Origin: Macrocystis pyrifera
Lineage: Eukaryota > Sar > Phaeophyceae > Laminariales > Laminariaceae
Length of the DNA stretch: 64,000 nucleotides
Assembly (NCBI GenBank): GCA_031763025.1
Contig: JASSKH010000009.1
Coordinates: 5,462,512 to 5,526,511 of the forward strand
Direction: 5' to 3'
Under the pieces are notes generated by a model. That model was not told where the DNA came from, did not search any database, and worked only from the letters and a program-made list of their open reading frames with translations. Positions 55,982 to 64,000 of this stretch are shown piece by piece. How positions within the stretch are numbered: position 1 is the stretch's first letter; each line of letters opens with the position of its first letter. A program made the translations under genes and the position numbers.

Positions 55982-56438
55982 TATTTATTTTTACAGCGGT
56001 CCCAGAGAGGGGGCGGTTTACTAAACTCGAGTAAATTTCTGACAAAAGTCTCCACCCGCTTCGTACCGCAGTTTGTTTTCAATTCCGACAGGATGGGCGA
56101 GTGTGACTGACTCCGTATTCTCTTTTTTTTTCGTGTGCATCTCTGGTAGCCCCCAACCCTCCGATGTCGACCGGTAGAAAGAAGGGTTTTATTGTGAAGA
56201 AAACAACAACTAGCCATGTATCGGTGTTTAAAACTGTCGTAAAACAGTCGCAAATATATTCGTAGGTATACTGTTTGCACATTAATAATAAAGGCCTCTA
56301 TTAACAGTGAGAAGTAGCTATGCTCACGCATCTGTCTTGCGCAAGAAGGACTGACGAATGATGAGAAAGAAAAAAAATGCGGCAGTCGTATATATGATGA
56401 TACGCTTTCTCATAAAGCCCATTCGACGAACAGTCGTA

Positions 56439-56543
56439 TTGCGAGGAACCATAGTAAATAGGACCTACGGTACACACAAAAACCTGTACATTTAACTACA
56501 CTCACGAACAATATTTGGTCCTATTTACTATGGAGCCCCGTAA
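56439..56543 (+). mobile_element. MITE copy 24
   Basis: 105 bp, TAAA-type arms, TA on both sides, ends TTGCGAGG and AGCCCCGTAA. Confidence 0.92.
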
Positions 56544-56662
56544 TACTACTGTATATACTTCGCAGTTCTTTGTCTTCTCCCATCGAGGGGCATTTTTGCT
56601 CCGTACAGCCCCTGTTTTTTTTTTTGTGATCCGATCAGCCAGGGGTTCAGGGAAGGGAGCTA

Positions 56663-56777
56663 TTTTACGGGGGGGGCATAGTAAACAGGACCAAATATTG
56701 TCAGTAAAAATAGTTTAAACGTATAGGTTTTTATGTATACCATCGTAGGTCCTATTAACTATGGACCCCCCCCGTAA
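56663..56777 (-). mobile_element. MITE copy 25
   Basis: About 115 bp, TA on both sides, hybrid arms (GTAAACAGG left, TTAACTATGG right), extended G/C runs at both ends. Confidence 0.88.
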
Positions 56778-56875
56778 TAATGTGAGAACAATGTGAGAAC
56801 ATCATCACCATCATCATCAGCATCGTACCTGACGCCAGAACTGATTGATGAGAAGAGGCAGTAGTAGTTCCTTTT

Positions 56876-56968
56876 TTTTAGGACTGCAGTCCCGTTTTGG
56901 GGACAATTGGGGACAAATTACTTAGAATTAGAGTGGTTTGTCCCCAACATGGGACTGCAGCTCTTAAA
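56876..56968. repeat. palindromic element, second family, copy 3
   Basis: Left arm GGACTGCAGTCCCGTTTTGG, right arm CCCCAACATGGGACTGCAG. GGGGACAATT is a local duplication. Confidence 0.75.
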
Positions 56969-58160
56969 GGGTTGAGCCGATTCGACGAACCATAATAATA
57001 CTGATTAAAAACGAGAAAAATAAAAACAGGACTGCAGTACGCTTTATATTTATTAGACCAACAAGCTTGTGGGAAATTATTTCTGCGCTCTCAGAACTGG
57101 GATTGTAGGCCGAATTTACGCCTTTTGCTCGGTGGGAAAGCCAAAAAAACCGATAGATTCCCCAAAATGCTCCCCGTAATTTTTTGCGATCTTTATCAGG
57201 AACAATTTCTCGTTTCTCCAGAGTCCTAGTAATCTGAATTTTGGAGAAGCCAATCACTTTTCTCTGGAGGGTTAGAAATAAGGCCGTTGGTCAGGACTGC
57301 TTTTTTCAGAAACAATGGACCTTCGAGGATTTTTTACGGAGAATCGCGATGTCCTCAGAAGAACTGGAAAATAAGGACGAGAACAGTCCTGCTACGACTC
57401 TGTTTGGAGAAACGGAAAAGTGCTCGAGAAAAAGCTCTCGGCAAACTAAGCGAGGGGAGCAAGCATCCTGAGGAGTCTACCGGTGTTTTTGACAGTCCCG
57501 TCGAGTAAATCGCCGGTTTTTCGGCAAAGAAAAAGCCAGTTCTGAGACCCCTTCAAAATTTCCCCGTAATAGTGGTAATAGTTGTTAACAATATCAAGCC
57601 GATTCGATTTTACAACACCTATATAGGGCGTGACGCAAGAACTGATCAACGAAAAGAAAAAAAACAGTATAATATTAGTAGTACACGTATATACCTGGTG
57701 AACTTTTTGTCCACTCCGATGAAGATTCCCTTGTGGCCTCTCTACTCATGTACTGCTGCTGCTGCTGCTGCTGCTGCTGCCGCAGGTGTGACACGAAGAA
57801 CCATACATATACATTGTGACGAAAAAAAGCCGTAAACAAAACAGACAGGTGTAAGACACAGGAAGCAGGTTGGGTACGTACAGCAGCAGCAGTTCCTTAA
57901 AATGGCGGCGATACTCGTATTTATTTTTTGTTCAAAAAAAAATGATGACGCGTAATAACGAAGCACCCGTTCTCAAGTACTTCGGTGTCTTGTGCGGGAA
58001 AACACCAAAATTACCAACCCATCCGGGTATGGTGTAGATATGACTGGTGTATGTGTGCTTCTGTCGACAGCATGCATGTGCCTGCCCGTCCTTCGCTGTT
58101 GGGGACCGTCGTGCGACAAACAAAACCCTACCACATATTTTTGTCAACGTGGTTCTCTGC

Positions 58161-58214
<54 letters not shown>
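58161..58214. repeat. (CTG)18 microsatellite
   Basis: Perfect run. A second, shorter CTG run lies at 57753-57780. Confidence 0.95.
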
Positions 58215-58216
<2 letters not shown>

Positions 58217-58431
58217 CGATGCTCTCGTACACGTGGTCGCTGCCTCTCCGAGCATCTTTGTTTTGTTGTCTTTTCGTTTTCCACGTATATATACATATAT
58301 ATATATAATATATATGTCCGCCGTTGGATTGGTGGTGAAAAAACACACAAGGCTGAAGCACACCACCTACCCCCTCTCAAGTGTTCCACGTACAAAAATA
58401 CATATCTCCGCAATTTAACAGGTTCGTTCGC

Positions 58432-58770
<339 letters not shown>

Positions 58771-58808
58771 TTGCGACCTTAACGTTGTACTTCGTATCTA
58801 TCCCCCAG

Positions 58809-58994
58809 GACCTATGCGTCCGGGCAAGGCTTGTCTCCGCTGGAAAAACGATCACGAGCTTCGAAGACCTCACTCGGCACGCGCCCATGCCCCTGGGTGC
58901 CTTCGTTGAGGGATACGAAGCTGCCGTTTTCGTCGGCCAGTCGCGGTCGTTTTGGCGCTTTGTGGTCGATGTGGTTAGTCGGCTCTGGTGGTAA
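58809..58994 (+). CDS. family exon D, copy 1 (terminal exon)
   Basis: Acceptor TATCCCCCAG, phase 0, stop TAA at 58992-58994. It encodes DLCVRARLVSAGKTITSFED, LTRHAPMPLGAFVEGYEAA and VFVGQSRSFWRFVVDVVSRL. The first 40 residues match the D modules on the minus strand; the hydrophobic end is unique. No E module follows, so it closes the plus-strand gene (FE + C + B + A + D would give about 610 residues, plus G). Confidence 0.68.
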   Translation, partial: DLCVRARLVSAGKTITSFEDLTRHAPMPLGAFVEGYEAAVFVGQSRSFWRFVVDVVSRLWW

Positions 58995-59347
58995 AAAATA
59001 TGGTCAAAGCAAAAGGTCATGGGCGGAGCCGGGGGGGGGGGCGGGGTTGAGGGTTGGGGGTTGGTCGTAACTTGATAGGTGCAAGGACGGGGGTGGGAAA
59101 ATTGCGGTGGAAGTACTCGTGGTTGGTCATATTTAGCTCGGAGGATCTCGGGGGTTGTTTGTGCATCGGATCACGAACGTATTGCCATTCAGGAAGGAAA
59201 CGTAAGGAGCGCTCGGTATGAATGTTAGTGTCTTAAAGGTCCGTACATTTCCGTTCAGAGCGGCGTGCAGCAAGAAAACGGTGAGAAGGTTTGAGAGAGT
59301 GGCCGTCGTATCCGGCTGGTTGTTGAAAATTATCGCCGTTACCTTGC

Positions 59348-59357
59348 CCCCCCCCCC

Positions 59358-59398
<41 letters not shown>

Positions 59399-59412
59399 AT
59401 CCCCCCCCCCCC
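59348..59412. repeat. poly-C tract
   Basis: About 60 nt of C with an A and a T interruption. Confidence 0.95.
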
Positions 59413-59867
59413 GCCTCCGCCCTCTGAGGGTCAGGCCACAGAGGTTATTTCAGGTAACTCGCCGCGTGTAGTCTAGCCCCCACCCTTGAGGATCGCACCA
59501 GGCCTATGTGGGTAAAACTCGTGTGTAAGTCTGACCCTCGCCCTGAGGGTCGGACCAGAGTTATTCAGGTAGCTCGTGCGAAATTCTAGCCCTCGCCCTC
59601 AAGGAAGAGATATCAGGTATTTGGGTACCTCGTGTGTTAAGTCTGCCGATCGGCGTTTCGCCACGCGTGGGATCACTGACGACACCTCAAAAATAGTGCC
59701 TCTGCCTCGAAATAGTGCCTCTCTGTCCCCAAGAGAAGGACGTTGTCCAGTGAAATATTGATGTACAAACTGTCCTTGTTTTGTACCAGGTATACGGTAG
59801 CGCCGGTTGCCCTCAATAGTGCCGGTTGAGTGCTAGTAGTGCCGGTTAGTGGCTGTGAATTAAAAAG

Positions 59868-60012
59868 ACGCTTGGCACCGATGGGATTAGCCAGTGTGGC
59901 GGGCAGTGTGCGGAGTAAATAGTGCCGGTTGGTTGCCGCTATACTTCTATATAGCGCCGGTATTGCTAGCTGGCGCATACTGCTGTACCGGGACTACAGA
60001 GGGATCATTTCT
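59868..60012 (+). repeat. 145-bp direct repeat, left copy
   Basis: Shares GCGGGCAGTGTGCGGAGTAA, TAGTGCCGGTTGGTTGCCGC and GCTAGCTGGCGCATACTGCT with 60877-61022. Ends GACTACAGAGGGATCATTT. Could be terminal repeats of a small element (about 1.15 kb in total). Confidence 0.85.
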
Positions 60013-60341
60013 GTGTTGTAGCAGTACCGGTTATAATGGGGTTTACTAGTTGGGGTACGTTTTTTTTTTGTGTGTCCGAGACTTTAGGATGCCGTCGCGC
60101 GATGAGCGGCAGCGCTATACGTATGCATGGTGCGTCAAAAGCTGTGTTTCGATGTTGTTCTGTTTTCGACTTTGTGTTTTTCGTCACCGGAGTAAGGGTC
60201 GCATCATATATATATATATATGATGTCCACACGCCAAGTGTCGTGCAGGTTCTCAGTTTTTTTCTTGTTTGGTTGGAACGTCCGCGGACTGGACTCGACG
60301 TTGTATGCGTGCCGTGTGTGAAGTTGTTCGTTCTATTAATA

Positions 60342-60695
60342 GTCGTGCTCAGCCGGCAGCTACAGCAAGTAGTTGTTTTTTTTTTTGAGAATTCAAGCAT
60401 ATTATTCTTCTGCGTTCTCGGTGAGACTGCTGCTCTCTTCGTGCGGCTGCTAAAATAAGTCGTGCTCAGCCGGCAGCTACAGCAGTAACTAGTTGGTTTT
60501 TTTTTTGAGAATTCAAGCATATTATTCTTCTGCGTTCTCGGTGAGACTGCTGCTCTCTTCGTGCGGCTGCTAAAATAAGTCGTGCTCAGCCGGCAGCTAC
60601 AGCAGTAACTAGTTGTTTTTTTTTTTAGAGAATTCAAGCATATGCTTCTGCGTTCTCGATGAGACTGCTGCCCTCTTTGTCGGCTCCTAAAATAC
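60342..60695 (+). repeat. three tandem units of about 120 bp
   Basis: Each unit has GTCGTGCTCAGCCGGCAGCT, a T10 run, GAGAATTCAAGCATAT, TTCTGCGTTCTCG and TGAGACTGCTGC. It lies between the two 145-bp direct repeats. Confidence 0.9.
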
Positions 60696-60876
60696 TCCTG
60701 TGGCTGATCGCGCCGTGTCCCTTCCTGTGCCGTGTCGTATAGCAAAGGAGCATGGTATCGGGCGCCTCGGAGGTAAAACGAGATATAACTCGCACCATCT
60801 CATGTCATCACAGTAGTCGGGCCGGTCGTCCCCCCCTTGGTGCCGGCTGCCCGCTGTACGTAGTGCCGGCGAAGTA

Positions 60877-61022
60877 AGGCGCTTGGCGCCGACGGGATTA
60901 GCCAGTGTCGCGGGCAGTGTGCGGAGTAATTAGTGCCGGTTGGTTGCCGCTATACTTGTATATAGTGCCGGTACTGCTAGCTGGCGCATACTGCTGAACC
61001 GGCACTACAGAGGGACCATTTA
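60877..61022 (+). repeat. 145-bp direct repeat, right copy
   Basis: Matches 59868-60012; ends ACCGGCACTACAGAGGGACC. Confidence 0.85.
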
Positions 61023-61329
61023 TCATCGTGATTTAAGTAATATATACCGGTACATTGTATACATATGCATTTGAACCACACGTAAGATAAGCATCATCAG
61101 CCGTGAGACCGGGGACGTTTGTTCCTGGAAATCAATACCAGGTACTTGCGAGCCGTGTATGTGACATGCTTCGATCGTTTGTACTACGCGCGGGAGGGGG
61201 GAGGGGTGTAAAAAAGCTTCGTGTAGTATTGTTGACCCGAAGTGCTTGCAGTCAACTTGGTTCGCAGCGATGGCTCTCCGATCCACACGAACTGGACACT
61301 ACTTGGTTGACATGATGCCCTAGCCCAGC

Positions 61330-61466
61330 CTACCCCCGGTTGAGGAGCACTTCGTCGCCTGAGGGCGACAGGTCCTTCCCGTCGTTGGAGTGGCGGATCT
61401 CGAGCCGGGGGATATCCTCGGCGTCGCCCATCACGCCCCGCTCATGAGCGATAGGCACATCTGTAC
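61330..61466 (-). CDS. possible terminal exon, unknown
   Basis: On the minus strand acceptor GCACCAG is followed by TDVPIAHERGVMGDAEDIPR, LEIRHSNDGKDLSPSGDE, VLLNRG and TAG. The composition is strongly protein-like (balanced charge, no low complexity) and the acceptor is good. The exon starts two bases into a codon. No related copy or upstream exon found. Confidence 0.4.
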
Positions 61467-61625
61467 CTGGTGCATGATTTGGCCAGCCTTGCGCTCCTTG
61501 GTGGGGGGGGCTGGCAGCAAGACGGAGATTATGTTAAAATGTTACGCTATGCGGAGAGATTCAGCGGTGACTCAGCCAATGAGTGTGCACCGTATGCATT
61601 GCATTTAAAAAAAAAAAAAAAAAAT

Positions 61626-61765
61626 TGTTCGGTTTATCACAATACTTGTAAAATTTGGTAAAAATGGAATATAGACGAGGCGTATTACGCAGCTTGCAAA
61701 GTTGAGTATCAACTATTTAATCAGTCGAACTCACAGCTGACGTATTTCAAAATTTATAAAATTAA
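61626..61765 (+). repeat. 130-bp conserved repeat, copy 3
   Basis: Nearly identical to copy 2 over the core, preceded by an A run and followed by A and CA runs. Confidence 0.88.
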
Positions 61766-62035
61766 ATTTAAAAAAAAAAACACACACACACACACACACA
61801 GCTGTGTGAGATCGAGGATTTCGTCCATAACCTCCTATTTATTAGCAAAAAAAGTTCTGTGTGATAATTCCATTGTAACCGCACCATCGCGGTTCTGTTT
61901 GGTTTCGGTAAACCTCCATCATTGTACTGTTGTACCCTACTCCCGCCGAACCAAGCACCCTGAGGCGCCGCGTTCTACGACTGAGGTGTAGCACATTTTG
62001 GCCAAAAAAAAAAATGTTTTTCTGAACGACGGGGC

Positions 62036-62122
62036 TTTTAGTACCGCAGTCCCGTTTTGGGGACAAATCACTTGGAATTAGACTGTGGTTTGTCCCCAAA
62101 TCGGGACTCCGGTACTGAAGGG
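62036..62122. repeat. palindromic element, second family, copy 4
   Basis: Left arm AGTACCGCAGTCCCGTTTTG, right arm CAAATCGGGACTCCGGTACT, centre ACAAATCACTTGGAATTAG. Confidence 0.8.
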
Positions 62123-62701
62123 GTTATAACCCAAAATCGTCGGAATGCCAATCAATTCTGTTTTTTTGGTTTTGCAAAAATGACATTTTTTTGTATGCCC
62201 ATGTAGGCCATGGGATTATTCATCAACCATTCATTGCACTTTCGTTGTTCTGGGCGTCAGTTTTTTTTGGGTGAGGTATATAGAGCTTCTCAAGCGAGGA
62301 TCCTCGGAAAATTAAAAGGGTGCGCAGCTGCTCTACTGCTGTATGTAGCATGCGTCCTTTGAGCGCTCGCCATGTGCGCGCGACGCACTGCTCGGGTCGC
62401 GCCCAAACGTCGACGAGCGTTTTGTCTCAAAGTGCCGCGTACAGAGAGATATGTTAGCGAAAGGACGAGAAAAATATAATCAAAAAAACATTAGCACACA
62501 TATGAGGCGTTTTCATTTCCGGCGGGGGGCGGGGGGGGGGGGGGGGGGCGGGGCGTGAAGCGCGATGTCTCGCGAACCCGCTCTGATACATACGTTCTCC
62601 GTAACGAACCCTTACTCAGCTGAAAAAAAATAAAACAGTAACAAAAATTTGTGCGTTTTCGCTTTTGCGAATATTTTATTGTAGTAATTGCGGCAATCCA
62701 G
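62123..62701. other. no recognised feature
   Basis: G-rich run at 62522-62551. No exon or repeat family seen. Confidence 0.4.
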
Positions 62702-62842
62702 CAGCAGGGGTGCGAGCGAATCGATCGCGTGGCGCGAGACGCCGCCAGGTCTTCGCTTGGCTTGAAGAAAAGGTGGCGGCCTCTCCGAGCAGAACTTCCA
62801 ACCCCCGAGACACAGCTTCTGACTGTTGTTAACGTCGGCTAG
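62702..62842 (+). CDS. possible terminal exon, unknown
   Basis: After acceptor GCAATCCAG it reads QQGCERIDRVARDAARSSLG, LKKRWRPLRAELPTPETQ, LLTVVNVG and TAG. Charged and helix-like, no low complexity. The frame continues open upstream of the acceptor, so the border is not certain. No family recognised. Confidence 0.35.
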   Translation, partial: QQGCERIDRVARDAARSSLGLKKRWRPLRAELPTPETQLLTVVNVG

Positions 62843-63112
62843 GAGTCACACCGTGAGCATGTCTAGCACGCACGATGACATAAACAGCTCCCTTCAGAAC
62901 GAACGAACTGACTGCTCGAGTCGATTTTCTCGACGAAAACAAGCATGATGAGAGTGTGCAAACAGACACCGCCCGAGCAAACCTCCGAGCGATGGGTCTA
63001 TGGGAAACACCTCGACGGACGAGATCCTTCTTAAGCCGTCGCTTTCGTTGTTGCGTGTGTGCCCCCTTGCTTTGGAGAAAATCGGCTCGAAAATTGTTTC
63101 CAGGGGGGGGGG

Positions 63113-63181
63113 CGGGGGGCGGGAGGCTGGGGGGGGGAGGGGGGCAGTGGTCGGGGGGAGGGCGGGCGGGGGGGGGGGGGG
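63113..63181. repeat. G-rich tract
   Basis: Long G runs with sparse A, C and T. The poly-proline frame on the minus strand is an artefact. Confidence 0.9.
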
Positions 63182-63256
63182 TGTACTCATTTGTTGCTTG
63201 CTTTATTCATTCGATAGTCGATCATGCATCCCTTTCGAGACGGAGCATCGTTCCTA

Positions 63257-63721
63257 TCACGGGAGTCCATATGATATAGAGGCTACGCCAAACACAAAGC
63301 CTATATATTTACCTATTTTTACCTACCATAGCTGTTTTGTTTTTGTTTTTTGTTTGTTTTTTTTTAAATCATCACTTTTACTTTCCAGCCCACTCGTAGG
63401 AGGTTTTACCCTCGACGCTCTTCCTCTGGACAAGCCGTGGTCACAGCAGGTGTCGTCCCTTCTCCCCCCCCCCGGTACGTGCCTTTAGTTTTTATCGCGC
63501 ATAGGGTTCAGCATTCCCACTGCTCGTCGATTTTCATCGAATGTTACAGCCAACTCACGCTCTCGCGCTTTCCGCTCATCGATTTTTTATGCAAGAAAAA
63601 GTCCCTACGAGCATGCACGCACTCGGTGAGACGAGAACTTACGAAATTGATCTTGATAGGCTCGCGGACCACCTACCAAGCCGCCGGGGACGCCGGATAT
63701 GTGTACTATGGTCTCCCGTAA
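63257..63721 (+). mobile_element. MITE copy 26, interrupted by a SINE
   Basis: Left end TCACGGGAGTCCATA after TA (63255-63256) and internal part CCTATATATTTACCTATTTT; right end TACTATGGTCTCCCGTAA followed by TA (63722-63723). A SINE (63330-63702) lies between. Confidence 0.85.
63330..63702 (-). mobile_element. tRNA-derived SINE copy 4, inside a MITE
   Basis: Full-length body with small insertions relative to the other copies (CACAGCAGGTGTC, ATGTTACAGCC). Box B is altered to GTTCTCGTCTCACC, so this copy has probably lost its promoter. Confidence 0.85.
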
Positions 63722-63952
63722 TAGTCGAAATAGAGACGCCTCGAACAGCTCGGCGCTCACGACGCCGTTTCCATAGATGACCTAGAAACGTTTTGCTAAT
63801 CTTGTCCGCTTCCTGATTCGCCGCCTGTGGCCACACCATCTATCTCCTACGATAGCGATCGCTACCGTCTTGTTTACGAGACTCCTCCATGTCACATTCG
63901 TCTATTTTCCTCCTCTCTCTTTTCCTCTAACCTCGCTGACACGTCAATTGCA

Positions 63953-63980
63953 GGGGGGGGGGGGGGGGGGGGGGGGGGGG
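63953..63980. repeat. poly-G tract
   Basis: About 28 G near the window end. Confidence 0.95.
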
Positions 63981-64000
63981 GAGAAGGGGCGATGTTATCT

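Noticed and set aside
60342-60695. A CRISPR-like array
   Set aside because: Units are direct tandem copies of about 120 bp without unique spacers, in eukaryotic DNA.
62894-63190. 98-codon proline-rich minus-strand ORF
   Set aside because: The proline part is the G tract; the rest has no splice support.

Overview
The window reads as nuclear DNA of a eukaryote. It has short exons with GT-AG borders and compatible phases, retrotransposons, a tRNA-derived SINE, long microsatellites and interstitial CCCTAA/TTAGGG repeats. I see no operons, ribosome binding sites or rRNA. A microalga or brown-alga-like stramenopile would fit the TTAGGG motif, long CT and CAG runs and repeat load, but this is a low-confidence guess; no gene here fixes the lineage.

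Mobile elements dominate. A hairpin-like MITE family, mostly exactly 105 bp with TA target duplications, occurs about 26 times from 0.6 kb to 63.7 kb. Alongside it are four copies of a SINE whose head resembles tRNA-Asp, a second short palindromic family, two other dispersed repeats (about 130 and 190 bp), and one complete-ended but internally broken Ty3/gypsy chromovirus-like element at 5665-12745 (minus strand). That element has LTRs, a 4-bp target duplication, PBS, PPT, gag and protease. Its reverse transcriptase/RNase H region is missing; the C-terminal part of a non-LTR (LINE) reverse transcriptase lies there instead, followed by an integrase/chromodomain remnant split by a MITE.

The main genic content is an unrecognised multi-exon family. 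I label its exon types G, F, E, C, B, A and D. On the plus strand (44.5-59.0 kb) a plausible gene runs G - FE - C - B - A - D. On the minus strand (33.8-19.4 kb) related exons recur as FE, DE, D, B, A, DE, C, B, A, D. Exon lengths (C 144, B 146, A 172-175 nt) and splice phases are conserved between copies, strong internal evidence that they are real coding exons. Some copies carry in-frame stops or frameshifts.

Region by region: 0-5.6 kb is repeats and unassigned DNA; 5.6-12.7 kb the LTR element; 12.7-19.4 kb mostly non-coding with GGGTC arrays; 19.4-33.8 kb the minus-strand family cluster; 34-44 kb non-coding with minisatellites and a few exon-like pieces; 44.5-59 kb the plus-strand family gene, its introns filled with MITEs; 59-64 kb terminal-repeat-like duplications, two exon-like pieces, a MITE interrupted by a SINE, and G tracts.
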